64,000 nt of DNA from Saccharothrix obliqua. GTDB taxonomy: Bacteria > Actinomycetota > Actinomycetes > Mycobacteriales > Pseudonocardiaceae. The notes under the pieces were generated by a model. It saw nothing but the letters and a program-made list of their open reading frames with translations. It was not told the origin of the DNA and made no database searches. The position numbers and the translations under genes were made by a program. The stretch covers positions 27,498-91,497 of the forward strand of contig NZ_JAHXGQ010000017.1 of the NCBI RefSeq assembly GCF_019375475.1, given 5' to 3'. Below, piece by piece: positions 23,323 to 32,900 of the stretch; positions within the stretch are counted from its first letter, which is position 1, and every line of letters starts with the position of its first letter.

Positions 23323-24900
23323 GTGAACCACCAACGCATCGAGGTCGACGTCCTCGTCGTGGGCTCCGGACCGGTGGGCGCGACGTTCGCGCGCACCCTG
23401 GTCGACGGCGGACGCGAGGTCATGGTGGTGGACGCCGGCCCGCAGCTCTCCAGCCGCCCCGGCGAGCACCTGAAGAACCACCTCGCCTACCAGCACAGCC
23501 ACGAGCGGTTCGGCACGCTGATCCGGGGGCACCTGCACCCGTTGTCGCGCGCCGCGCCGGCGGCGGTGCCGGACCAGCTCATCAGCCTGGACGCGGGCGT
23601 CGCGACGTACGCGGTCGGCGGCATGGCCACCCACTGGACGGGTGTGACGCCCCGGCACCACCCGGGTGTCGAGCGGTCCGACGTCATCCCGGCCGCCGAG
23701 TGGGACGCGCTCTACGGCGACGCCGAGGCGTTGCTCAACACGCGCACCGACCTGACCGCGGACGCCATCTCCCACCAGGTCGTGCTGGACGCGCTCGCCG
23801 ACGAGTACGCGGAGCTGCCCCGCCCGTACGGGGTCCAGCACCTCCCGATGGCCGCGGAACGCCGCACCGACAACCCCCGGCTGGTGCGTTGGACGGGCGC
23901 GGACACCATCCTGGGCCCGCTGGCCGACGGCGCGCGGGACGGGTTCGTCCTGCGCGAGCAACACCAGTGCACGCGTCTCGTGCCGACGGCGGACGGGTCC
24001 CGCATCGCCTACGCCGAGATCGTGGACCACATCGCGTGGCGGACCCTGCGCGTCGAGGCGACCACGTACGTCGTCGCCTGCGGCGCCGTCCTGACCCCGC
24101 AACTGCTCCACGCCTCGGGCATCCGCCCGCCCGCGCTCGGCCGCTACCTCACGGAGCAGCCGGTCGCCTTCTGCCAGGTCGTGCTCCGCGACGACCTGGT
24201 AGGGCGCGTCGCGACGGACCCGCGCTTCGCCGACCGGGTGGCGACCCACCGGGCACGCCACCCCGACGACGTGCTGCCGATCCCGGCGGACGACTTCGAC
24301 CCCAACGTGTGGATCCCGGTGTCACGGGGCCGGCCGTGGCACTGCCAGGTCCACCGCGACCTGCCCTACGACGGCATGGTGCCGGACCCGGACGTGGACG
24401 AGCGGCTGGTGGTCGACCTGCGCTGGTTCGGCCTGGTCGACCCGAGGCCGGAGAACCGGGTCCGCTTCTCCGACACCGCGCGCGACCGCTACGACATGCC
24501 GGAGGCGCGCTTCGAGTTCTCGCTCGGCGAGGCGGACCGCGTGCGGCAGCACCGGATGATGGCGGACCTGCACCGGGCCGCCGCCGCGCTCGGGCCGTAC
24601 CTGCCCGGCTCCGAGCCGCGGTTCGTCATCCCCACGTTGCCGCTGCACATCGCGGGCACCACGCGGATGGGGTCCGACCCGGGCACCAGCGTGGTCGACA
24701 CCGGTTCCCGCGTCTGGGGCGTGGAGAACCTCTACCTCGGCGGCAACGGCGTCATCCCGACCGGCACCGCGAGCAACCCGACGTTGACGAGCGTGGCGCT
24801 GGCGCTGCGCGCGGCACGCGGAATCCTCGGCTCCGGACGACAACTCCCAGCAGAAAGGCACGCGCATGAGCAGCGGCCCAGGACACCTGTTCCTCGGTGA
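23323..24900 (+). CDS. GMC-family flavoprotein, pyranose-oxidase-like
   Basis: A 525-residue protein from a GTG with GGGGGG about 5 nt upstream. The N-terminus has the FAD Rossmann motif VVGSGPVGATFARTL and an acidic strand end (VVDAG). The motif GGMATHWTG, with His104, matches the T-H-W site through which fungal and bacterial pyranose 2-oxidases bind FAD covalently. The C-terminus has HIAGTTRMG and GNGVIPTGTASNPTLT, the GMC active-site segments, the latter with the conserved Asn. It probably oxidises a ring hydroxyl of a cyclitol or sugar to a ketone, which would set up the amination by the next gene. The downstream aminotransferase gene overlaps it by 35 nt. Confidence 0.88.
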   Translation: MNHQRIEVDVLVVGSGPVGATFARTLVDGGREVMVVDAGPQLSSRPGEHLKNHLAYQHSHERFGTLIRGHLHPLSRAAPAAVPDQLISLDAGVATYAVGGMATHWTGVTPRHHPGVERSDVIPAAEWDALYGDAEALLNTRTDLTADAISHQVVLDALADEYAELPRPYGVQHLPMAAERRTDNPRLVRWTGADTILGPLADGARDGFVLREQHQCTRLVPTADGSRIAYAEIVDHIAWRTLRVEATTYVVACGAVLTPQLLHASGIRPPALGRYLTEQPVAFCQVVLRDDLVGRVATDPRFADRVATHRARHPDDVLPIPADDFDPNVWIPVSRGRPWHCQVHRDLPYDGMVPDPDVDERLVVDLRWFGLVDPRPENRVRFSDTARDRYDMPEARFEFSLGEADRVRQHRMMADLHRAAAALGPYLPGSEPRFVIPTLPLHIAGTTRMGSDPGTSVVDTGSRVWGVENLYLGGNGVIPTGTASNPTLTSVALALRAARGILGSGRQLPAERHAHEQRPRTPVPR

Positions 24901-26104
24901 GGACGAGAAAGCACTGGTCCACCGGGCGCTGGACGAGTGGCAGCTCAACCGCTACCGGTTCGGCGAATCGGACGAACCGTCCATGGTGTACGCGCTGGAA
25001 CGCGAGTTCGAGCAGCGCACGGGCGCCCGCCACTGCCTCGCGGTCAACAGCTGCACGTCCGCGTTGCTCACCGCGCTGGTGGCGCTCGGCGTCGGTCCCG
25101 GCGACGAGGTGATCGTGCCCGGGTACACGTTCATCGCGTCCATCGCCGCGATCGTCCACCGGGGCGCGGTACCCGTGCTCGCCGAGATCGACGAGTCCCT
25201 GACCCTCGACCCGGAGGACGTGGTCCGCCGGATCACGCCCGCCACGAAGGCGATCCTCGCGGTGCACATGCTCGGCGCACCGGCGGAGATGGGCGAGTTG
25301 CGGCGGATCGCGGACGAGCACGGGCTGTTCCTGGTGGAGGACGCCGCGCAAGCCTGCGGCGGTCGGTACCGGGGCCGCGCCCTGGGCACCATCGGCGACG
25401 CGGGCGCGTTCTCGCTCAACCGGTTCAAGATCATCACCAGTGGTGACGGCGGCCTGCTGACGCTGGCCGACGACACGGCCTACGAGCGTGCTTTCGCCTT
25501 CCACGACCACGGGTTCAAGCCGTTGCGCCAGGGCATCGCCGACGCGGACTCGCTGTTCGGGATGAACCTGCGGATGCACGAACTCAGCGGTGCGGTGGCA
25601 CTCGGGCAACTGCGCAAGATCGACGACATCCTGGGCACGCTGCGCAAGCAGAAGACGGCGTTCCTGGACGCGATCGGCGAACTGCCGGGCGTGACGCGCA
25701 GGCGCATCACCGATCCGGACGGGGAGTGCTCCTCGTTCCTGGTCCTGCGCTTCGAGACCGTCGAGGCGGCACGCGCGGTGGCCGGACTGCTCGGCACGTC
25801 CACGCTCATCGACTCGGGCCGCCACTACTACGGCAACATGCCCCAGTTGCTCGCCCGCCGCACGCCCACCCCGTCGGAACACCCCTTCTCCTGCCCGGCC
25901 CACCCCACCGACCGGCGGTACACGCCGAACATGCTGCCCCGCACGGACGACGTGCTCGGCCGGTCGGTCGCCCTGTCGGTCGGTGTGGTCGACGCCTACC
26001 TGGGCTCCGGGGTCGGCATCAACCCGCTCTCGTCGCCGGACGAGATCGAGGCCGCGGCCCGAGCCGTGCGATCAGCTGTCTACGAAGTGGTTGCGAGGAC
26101 ATGA
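24866..26104 (+). CDS. DegT/DnrJ/EryC1-type PLP aminotransferase
   Basis: A 412-residue sugar-aminotransferase-like protein. PLP Schiff-base Lys188 lies in SLNRFKIITSGDGG; ahead of it are the conserved NSCTSALLTALVALGVGPGD phosphate-binding region, VIVPGYTFIAS and the Asp-containing strand LFLVEDAAQACGG. Enzymes of this family convert keto-sugars or keto-cyclitols to amines using Glu or Gln, typically in aminoglycoside, deoxysugar and C7N aminocyclitol pathways. It follows a pyranose-oxidase-like gene that could supply the ketone and precedes the cyclase with an ATGA overlap. The GDGG in place of the common GEGG is a mild variant. The specific substrate is inferred from neighbours only. Confidence 0.92.
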   Translation: MSSGPGHLFLGEDEKALVHRALDEWQLNRYRFGESDEPSMVYALEREFEQRTGARHCLAVNSCTSALLTALVALGVGPGDEVIVPGYTFIASIAAIVHRGAVPVLAEIDESLTLDPEDVVRRITPATKAILAVHMLGAPAEMGELRRIADEHGLFLVEDAAQACGGRYRGRALGTIGDAGAFSLNRFKIITSGDGGLLTLADDTAYERAFAFHDHGFKPLRQGIADADSLFGMNLRMHELSGAVALGQLRKIDDILGTLRKQKTAFLDAIGELPGVTRRRITDPDGECSSFLVLRFETVEAARAVAGLLGTSTLIDSGRHYYGNMPQLLARRTPTPSEHPFSCPAHPTDRRYTPNMLPRTDDVLGRSVALSVGVVDAYLGSGVGINPLSSPDEIEAAARAVRSAVYEVVART

Positions 26105-27651
26105 ACACACGATCCGGAACGACCGACACGACCCACCACTGGCGCGTGCGGGCCGAGCAGTCCATCGACTACGAGGTCCGCATGACGGACGGCGTCTTCG
26201 ACCCGGCCAACCGCGCGTTGCTGGACGCGGGGACCACCGTCCGCACCGACCGGCCCCGCCGGTTCGTCGTGATCGACGCCAAGGTGCACGACCTCTACGG
26301 CGGCGCGCTCCGCCGGTACCTCGAACACCACGACTGCGAGTACCGCCTGTGCGTGCTGTCGGCCGCCGAAGAGGCCAAGACGATGGAGTCGGTGTACACC
26401 GTGGTGCACGGGCTCGACTCGTTCGGCATCTCGCGCAGGCACGAGCCGATCATCGCCATCGGCGGCGGGATCCTCCTGGACATCGCGGGTCTGGCCGCCA
26501 ACATGTACCGGCGCAGCACGCCCTACGTGCGGGTGCCGACCTCCCTCATCGGGCTGGTCGACGCCGGGGTCGGCATCAAGACCGGGGTGAACTTCGGCTC
26601 GCACAAGAACCGGCTCGGCACGTACTTCGCGCCGACCGTCGCGTTGCTGGACCGGGGTTTCCTGGCCACGGTGGACGACCGGCACATCAGCAACGGCCTC
26701 GCGGAAATCCTCAAGATCGCCCTGATCAAGGACGCCGAGCTGTTCCGCCTGCTGGACGAGCACGCGGAACTGCTGCTCGCCGAACGGCTCACCGGCCGGA
26801 CGCCGACCGGTGACGCCGTGGCCGCGGCGGTGTTCCACCACGCGGTGGGCGGGATGCTGGAGGAGCTGGAGCCGAACCTGTGGGAGCAGCACCTGGAGCG
26901 CCTGGTCGACTACGGCCACTCGTTCAGCCCCACCCTGGAGATGCGGGCACTCCCGGCGCTACTGCACGGCGAGGCGGTCGCCGTCGACATGGCGCTCACC
27001 ACGGTGCTGGCCGAGGCACGTGGTCTGGTGTCCACCGAGGACCGCGAGCGGATCTTCGGCCTGATGCGCAGGCTCCGCCTGCCCACGTGGCACCCGTTGC
27101 TGGAGCCGGACCTGCTGGAGCAGGCGTTGCGGGAGACCACCCGGCACCGGGACGGGCGGCAGCGGATGCCGATCCCGGTCGGCATCGGCGACGCGTGCTT
27201 CCTCCACGACCTCACCGTCACCGAACTCGCGGGCGCGGCCGACGTGCTGCGCGTGCTGGCCGAGGACGCGCCGGCCGGTGAGCTGGTCGTCACGGACGTC
27301 GGCGGGACGCCTGAGGCCGCGGCGGACCGGGTCATCCGCCGGGACGGCGTGAGCAGCACCCGGGAGGTGATCACCTGGTCGTCGCTGCCGCCCGGCACGT
27401 CGCGCGAGGAGGGCGCGCGGACCGGCACGGACAGGTTCTGCTTCGTCCTCGACGGTCACGGCGAGCTGCGCGTCGGCGACACCACGCACGCGATGCGCCC
27501 CGGTTACCTGATCGCCATCCGGGCCGGCGCGGTGCACCGCTTCGCGAACCCCGGCGGCGAAGACCTGAGCTGGCTGGTGATCGAGGTGCCCGGTCCGCCC
27601 GACGGGCTGGTGCTCACCGCGGACGTGCCGACGCCGGGGGGTGTCTCGTGA
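26101..27651 (+). CDS. EEVS-like sugar-phosphate cyclase with C-terminal cupin domain
   Basis: A 516-residue protein. Residues 1-395 belong to the dehydroquinate-synthase superfamily: NAD motif GGGILLDIAG at 121, NMYRRSTPYVRVPTSLIGLV, DAGVGIKTGVNFGSHKNRLG, and zinc ligands Glu202 (GLAEILK), His273 (YGHSFSPTLE) and His289 (LLHGEAV). FSP after the His, instead of the FGH of true dehydroquinate synthases, and the YRR-TPYVRVPT region match 2-epi-5-epi-valiolone synthases, which cyclise sedoheptulose 7-phosphate. Residues about 410-516 add a cupin-like domain (WSSLPPG, then RFCFVLDGHGELRVGD, then AGAVHRFANPGGEDLSWLVI) related to the A-type cupins but without the HxH pair. Standard EEVS enzymes are shorter, so the fusion is unusual. 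Stop overlaps the next start (GTGA). Confidence 0.88.
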   Translation: MNTRSGTTDTTHHWRVRAEQSIDYEVRMTDGVFDPANRALLDAGTTVRTDRPRRFVVIDAKVHDLYGGALRRYLEHHDCEYRLCVLSAAEEAKTMESVYTVVHGLDSFGISRRHEPIIAIGGGILLDIAGLAANMYRRSTPYVRVPTSLIGLVDAGVGIKTGVNFGSHKNRLGTYFAPTVALLDRGFLATVDDRHISNGLAEILKIALIKDAELFRLLDEHAELLLAERLTGRTPTGDAVAAAVFHHAVGGMLEELEPNLWEQHLERLVDYGHSFSPTLEMRALPALLHGEAVAVDMALTTVLAEARGLVSTEDRERIFGLMRRLRLPTWHPLLEPDLLEQALRETTRHRDGRQRMPIPVGIGDACFLHDLTVTELAGAADVLRVLAEDAPAGELVVTDVGGTPEAAADRVIRRDGVSSTREVITWSSLPPGTSREEGARTGTDRFCFVLDGHGELRVGDTTHAMRPGYLIAIRAGAVHRFANPGGEDLSWLVIEVPGPPDGLVLTADVPTPGGVS

Positions 27652-28196
27652 GCGGGGGCATCCCGGGTGCGTGCGGGGTGCACCACGTCGCCTACACGGT
27701 GCCCGACCTGGAGCAGGCGGTCGAGTTCTTCACCGAGGTCGTCGGCGCGGAACTCGCCTACACCCTGGACTCGGTGCGGGACGACGAGGGCGACTGGATG
27801 ACCCGCAAGCTCGACGTGGACGCCGCGGCCACCGCCCGGGTCGCCATGCTGCGGCTCGGGCCGGTGACCAACCTGGAGCTGTTCGAGTACACCGCGCCGG
27901 ACCAGCGCAGGCAGGTGCCCCGCAACAGCGACTGGGGCGGCCACCACCTGGCGATCCACGTCGCGGACGTCGACGCCGCCGCGGCGTACCTGCGGGCGCA
28001 GCCGGGCGTCCACGTGCTGGGTGACCCGGAGACCATCACCGACGGACCCATCACGGGCGACCGCTGGGTCTACTTCGTGACGCCGTGGGGGATGCAGATG
28101 GAGCTGATCAACCTGCCGACGGGCGCGCCGTACGAGCAGCGGACGGATGTGCGGCTGTACCAGCCGGGCGAGCGGAGCGGGGGAGGGGTGTCATGA
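27648..28196 (+). CDS. VOC-fold (glyoxalase-like) cyclitol epimerase candidate
   Basis: A 182-residue vicinal-oxygen-chelate protein starting at GTG inside the EEVS stop. Two beta-alpha-beta-beta-beta halves carry the metal ligands: His13 in VHHVAYTV, Glu77 in TNLELFEY, His100 in GGHHLAIHV and Glu152 in GMQMELINL. In the cetoniacytone pathway a VOC protein next to the EEVS gene (CetB) epimerises 2-epi-5-epi-valiolone at C-2. Location directly after an EEVS-like gene, and the size, fit that role. Other VOC activities (lyase, dioxygenase) cannot be excluded from motifs alone. It overlaps the following cupin gene by 4 nt. Confidence 0.82.
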   Translation: MSGGIPGACGVHHVAYTVPDLEQAVEFFTEVVGAELAYTLDSVRDDEGDWMTRKLDVDAAATARVAMLRLGPVTNLELFEYTAPDQRRQVPRNSDWGGHHLAIHVADVDAAAAYLRAQPGVHVLGDPETITDGPITGDRWVYFVTPWGMQMELINLPTGAPYEQRTDVRLYQPGERSGGGVS

Positions 28197-28672
28197 GCCC
28201 GTCCACGCAGCCGGAGCTGGTGCCGGCGGGCGAGGGGGAGACGATCTGGTTCGACGGCAACGTCTACACGGTCAAGATCAGCGGCGAGGCGACCAACGGC
28301 GCCCTGTCGGTCCTGGAGTCCTCGATCATGCCGGGCTGCGGCCCGCCGCTGCACGTGCACACCGTGGCGGACGAGGTGTTCCACGTGTTGTCCGGCCAAC
28401 TGGAGTTCCAGGTCGGCGACGCGGAGTTCACCGGCCGGGCGGGGGACTACGTCTTCGTGCCCCACGGCACCCCGCACCGCTTCAAGAACATCGGCGTGCA
28501 CGTCGCGCACACGATCTTCGCCTACACCCCGGCGGGATTCGAGAAGTTCTTCCTGGAGTCGGGTGAACCGGCCGTGGCCGGCACCCCGGTCCCCCAGTGG
28601 AGCAGCGAGGAGTTCGAGCGCGCGGTGGCCATCGCGCCGCGGTTCCACTGGGAGGGACCGCCGACCAAGTAG
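28193..28672 (+). CDS. Cupin protein with complete metal site, last gene of the cyclitol operon
   Basis: A 159-residue single cupin. Motif 1 CGPPLHVHTVADEVFHVLSG supplies His54, His56 and Glu61; motif 2 GDYVFVPHGTPHRFKN supplies His95. A C-terminal helical tail (FERAVAIAPRFHWEG) is typical of the quercetin-dioxygenase-like or (S)-acetoin-isomerase-like cupins. It is less related to the A/B/C cupins upstream than those are to each other. A metal-dependent isomerase, dehydratase or oxygenase acting on the cyclitol is plausible. It starts in an ATGA overlap with the VOC gene and ends 5 nt from the convergent aminopeptidase stop, with no terminator between. Confidence 0.85.
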   Translation: MSPSTQPELVPAGEGETIWFDGNVYTVKISGEATNGALSVLESSIMPGCGPPLHVHTVADEVFHVLSGQLEFQVGDAEFTGRAGDYVFVPHGTPHRFKNIGVHVAHTIFAYTPAGFEKFFLESGEPAVAGTPVPQWSSEEFERAVAIAPRFHWEGPPTK

Positions 28673-28677
28673 GACCG

Positions 28678-29925
28678 TCACGGCAGACGTGGTTGGCTGA
28701 GCCACGCGTCGAAGAACGGCTCCAGCGGCGCGATGGAGTGCCACTGGGCCAGGGCCGCGAAGTCCGCCGTGGTCGCGGTGCCGTGCCGGTGGTTGCGGTT
28801 CCAGTCACGCAGCAGGGTGAAGAACGCGTGGTCGCCCAACCGGTCGCGCAGGGCGTGGAGCGTGAGCGCACCACGCTTGTACACCCGGTCGTCGAACATG
28901 TTCGCCACGCCCGGATCGCCGATCCGCAGGTCCTGCGGCAGTCGCGCGAGCCGGGCGTGCGCGCGCTCGGCGTGCACGGCCGCCGGCGGGCCGCCCGAGT
29001 TCTCCGACCACAGCCACTCGGCGTAGCAGGCGAAACCCTCGTTGAGCCAGATGTCCCGCCAGTCCGCCAACCCCACGCTGTTGCCGAACCACTGGTGCGC
29101 CAACTCGTGCGCCACGAGCCGTTCGCAGCCTCGCTCGCCGTCCACGTGGTTGGCGCCGAACACCGACATGCCCTGCGCCTCGACCGGCACTTCGAGTTCG
29201 TCGTCGGTCACCACCACGTGGTACGCGCGGAACGGGTAGGGGCCGAACAGCTCCTCGAACACCTCCACCATGCGTGGCTGGCGGGCGAAGTCGTGCGCGA
29301 CCGCCTGCCGCAGCCGCGCGGGGGCCAGGACGTCCTGGCCCGGCGCGAGGGACAGCCGCTCGTACTGGCCCACCTGCACCGACGCCAGGTAAGCCGCCAT
29401 CGGCTCGGACTGCTCGTAGACCCACGTCGTGCTGCTGCCGCCGGTTCGCCTGTCGACCAGCAGCCCGTTGGCCACCACCGCGTACGCCGACGCGGCGGTC
29501 ACCGAGATCCGGTAGGTCGCCTTGTCCCGCACCAGGTCGTTGCACGGGAACCACGACGACGCGCCGATCGGCTGGCTCGCCACCAACGCGCCGTCGGTCA
29601 GCTGCTCCCAGCCCAGCTCGCCCCAGTACCGCGTGCGGATGGGCTGCGGCGTGCCCGAGTACCGCACCTCGACCACGCTGCGACCACGCGCCGCGCGCCG
29701 CACCCGCAGCTTGCCGTCGCCGTGGGTGTAACGCGCGGGCGCGCCGTCCACCAGCACCTTGCCGACGGTGAACCGGCCGAGGTCGAGCGTGATCGGACCC
29801 TCGGCGTCCACCCACAGCCGGGCGCGCCCGGCCAGCCGCCCGGTCAGCGGTTTGTAGTCCAGGTCCAGGTCGTAGTGCTCGACCCGGCACGCGGGGTCGC
29901 CGTGCTGCGCCAGGTAGGGCTTCAT
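28678..29925 (-). CDS. M1-family zinc aminopeptidase
   Basis: About 415 residues from the ATG at 29925, which overlaps the stop of the upstream synthase (ATGA) and is therefore preferred over the ATG at 29955. The zinc site is HELAH (His273, Glu274, His277) with the second-shell WLNEGFA giving Glu296. Ahead of it EVPVEAQGMSVFG takes the place of the usual GAMEN exopeptidase motif. It lacks the long C-terminal helical domain of aminopeptidase N, as do many actinomycete members, and shows no signal peptide. Epsilon-poly-lysine-degrading enzymes in producer streptomycetes are reported to be zinc aminopeptidases, so with its coupled neighbour this could be a matching poly-amino-acid hydrolase. 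That role is inferred. Confidence 0.88.
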   Translation of the reverse strand: MKPYLAQHGDPACRVEHYDLDLDYKPLTGRLAGRARLWVDAEGPITLDLGRFTVGKVLVDGAPARYTHGDGKLRVRRAARGRSVVEVRYSGTPQPIRTRYWGELGWEQLTDGALVASQPIGASSWFPCNDLVRDKATYRISVTAASAYAVVANGLLVDRRTGGSSTTWVYEQSEPMAAYLASVQVGQYERLSLAPGQDVLAPARLRQAVAHDFARQPRMVEVFEELFGPYPFRAYHVVVTDDELEVPVEAQGMSVFGANHVDGERGCERLVAHELAHQWFGNSVGLADWRDIWLNEGFACYAEWLWSENSGGPPAAVHAERAHARLARLPQDLRIGDPGVANMFDDRVYKRGALTLHALRDRLGDHAFFTLLRDWNRNHRHGTATTADFAALAQWHSIAPLEPFFDAWLSQPRLP

Positions 29926-32900
29926 CGCCACGCCGAGATCGGGTTGCCCAGCCACCGGCTGCCCGCGGGCACCTCCTCGCCACGCATCACCAGCGAGGCG
30001 GGCCCCACCGAGGTGTGCGCGCCGACCGTCGCACCGGGCAGCACGATCCCGTGCGGCCCGAGCGTCGAGCCCTCCGCCAACGTCACCTGGTCCATGCGCA
30101 GGATCCGATCATGGAACAGGTGCGTCTGCACGACGCACCCGCGGTTCACGGTCGCGCCGTCCCCCAACCGGACGAGGTCCGCCTCCGGGAACCAGTACGA
30201 CTCGACCCACGCGCCGCGCCCGATCCGCGCGCCCAGCGCCCGCAGCCACAGCGGCATCAGCGGCGAGCCGCCCGCCGCGCCGACCAGCCACGGCACGGCC
30301 AGCACCTCCACGAAGGTGTCCGCCAGCTCGTTGCGCCAGACGAACGCGCTCCACAGCGGGTGCTCCCGCGACCGGAACCGGCCGATGAGCACCCACTTCG
30401 CCAGCAGCGCGACCGCGCTCGCGACCAGGCCCGCCGCCAGCAGCACCACGCCGGACAGCAGCGGCGCCCACCAGCCCAGCCCGCGCAGCGCGAACAACAC
30501 CAGCACGACCAGCGCCACGTGGCACATCACCGGCACGACCCGGCACAGCTCCACCAGCGCCCGCGCCACGACCAGCCGCTTCGGCGGGGCGAACGTGCGG
30601 CTCTGGTCGCCCTCGGCGACCGCGCGCGGCAGCTTCATCGGCGGCATCCCGAGGTAGGAGCTGCCCGCCTTGGCCCGCTTCGGCGCGGCCGACAGCACAC
30701 CCACGAGACCGCGGTTGGGCACCTCGCGACCCGGCGCGGTCATGCCCGAGTTGCCCAGGAACGCCCGCTTGCCGACCCGCGCGGACGCGATCCGCAGCCA
30801 GCCGCCGCCCAACTCGTAGGACGCGACCATGGTGTCGTCGGCCAGGAACGCGCCGTCACCGATCCGGGTCATCTTCGGCAGCGCCAGCACGGTCGACGCC
30901 TCCACGCCGCGGCCGACCCGCATACCGAGCATCCGCAGCCACACCGGCGTGAACAGGCTCGCGTACATCGGGAACAACGCCACGCGGGCCATGCTCATCA
31001 GCCGCTCGGTGGTCCACGCCTGCCAGGCGACCCGGCTGTGCACCGGGTACGCGCCCGCCCGCAGCCCGATCCCGAGCAGCCGCACGGACACCAGCACGAG
31101 CAGCGCGTAAGCGCCCAGCCACGCCACCGTCGCCAACGGCACCCCGAGCAACGCCGCGCGCAACGTCAGCGGGTCGTCCGCGACCGGACCACGCGCCACG
31201 AGCAGCAGCGCGGGCAGCGCCGCCACCGCGGGCAGCAGGCCCAGCGCGAAGGACGTGCAGCCGTACACGCCCTTCCACCACAGCGAGCGCGGCGGGCGGG
31301 AGCGTGGCCGGGACGCCTTGCCGGTGCGCTGCGCGGGCACGCCCGCCCAGCGCTGGCCGGTCGGCACCGAGCCGGTGACGCCGGAACCGGGCGCGACCTC
31401 GGCCCGCTTGCCGATCCGGGCGCCGGGGAACAACGTGCTGCGCGCGCCCACCGTGGCGCCCGCGCCGACCCGGATGCGGCCGATGCGCACCAGGTCGCCG
31501 TCCACCCACGTGCCGGACAGGTCGACCTCGGGTTCGACCGCGCTGCCCCGGCCGAGCTTGAGCAGCCCGGTGACCGGCGGCAGCGAGTGCAGGTCGACGT
31601 CCGGGCCGATCTTCGCGCCCAGCGCGCGGGCGTAGTGCGTGATCCACGTCCCGGTCAGGTTCGTCGCGCCGCTGTGCTCGGCCAGCTTCTCCGCCGCCCA
31701 CAGGCGCAGGTGCACGCCACCGCCACGCGGGTACGCGCCCGGCTTGACGCCGCGCAGCAGCAGGCGCGCGCCGCCCGCCGCGATCGCGACCCGGCCGGGC
31801 GGGCTGATGAGCAGCAGCCACCCGGCCGCCACCCACCACCACGACACCGACAGCAGGCCCAGCACGTTGCCGATCGCCGCGAGCGCGACCACCCACCGCA
31901 GGCCGGCGACCGTCATCAGCGGCACGGTCAGCAACGCCTGCACCAGCCGCGCGCGACGCGGGGTCGGCGCGACCTCGCGGACCGGCGCGTCGTGCGCGGC
32001 CAGCTCGTCCAGCCGCGCCGCGAACGCGCGCAGCGTCGGGTGCTGGTAGACGTCGCTGACCGACACCCCGGCGTACCGCGCGCGCACCAACGACATCAGC
32101 TGCGCGGCGGCCAGGCTGCCGCCACCGCTGGCGAAGAAGTCCGCGTCGGCGCCGGACACCCGCGAGCCCAGCACCTCGGCCCACTGCTCGGCCAACCACG
32201 CCTCCGTGCCCTGGAGGTGCGTCTCCGCCTCCGTGTCGAGCGCGGGCAGCGGCCACGGCAGCGCGTTGCGGTCGACCTTGCCCGAGGTGCGGGTGGGCAG
32301 CGTGTCGACCACCGCGATCAACGGCACCAGCGCGGCGGGCAGCGCGGCCCGCAGCCGGGACACCGCGTCGGCGTGGTCGAAGCCCTCGCCCGCGACCAGG
32401 TAGCCGACCAGGATCTGGTTGCCGCCCCGGGTGGTGCGCACGGCCGCCGCCGCGCCGGCCACCCCGGGCAGGGCCTGGAGCGCCGCGTCGACCTCGCCCA
32501 GCTCGATGCGCCTGCCGCCGAGCTTGATCTGCTCGTCCGCGCGGCCCAGGAACAGCAGGCCCTCCGGCTCGGCCTTGACCAGGTCGCCGCTGCGGTAGGC
32601 ACGCGACCAGCCCAGCGCGGGCAGCGGCGCGAACTTCTCGGCGTCCTTGGCGGGGTCGAGGTAGCGGGCCAGGCCGACGCCGCCGATCACCAGCTCACCG
32701 GTGCCGCCCATCGGCACCGGGTGGCCCTCGCCGTCGACCACGGCCAGCTCCCAGCCGTCCAGCGGCAGCCCGATGCGCACCGGGCCGACACCGGTCAGCG
32801 GCGCGGCGCAGGCCACCACGGTGGCCTCGGTGGGCCCGTAGGTGTTCCACACCTCGCGGCCGTCGACCGCCAGCCGCTCGGCCAGCTCCGGCGGGCACGC

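Noticed and set aside
26101..27290. Cyclase read as a true dehydroquinate synthase of the shikimate pathway or an amino-dehydroquinate synthase for AHBA
   Set aside because: The FSP motif after the zinc His, the YRR-TPYVRVPT region, and the neighbouring VOC epimerase, PLP aminotransferase and sugar-type oxidase fit a C7-cyclitol synthase; no other AHBA genes are present.
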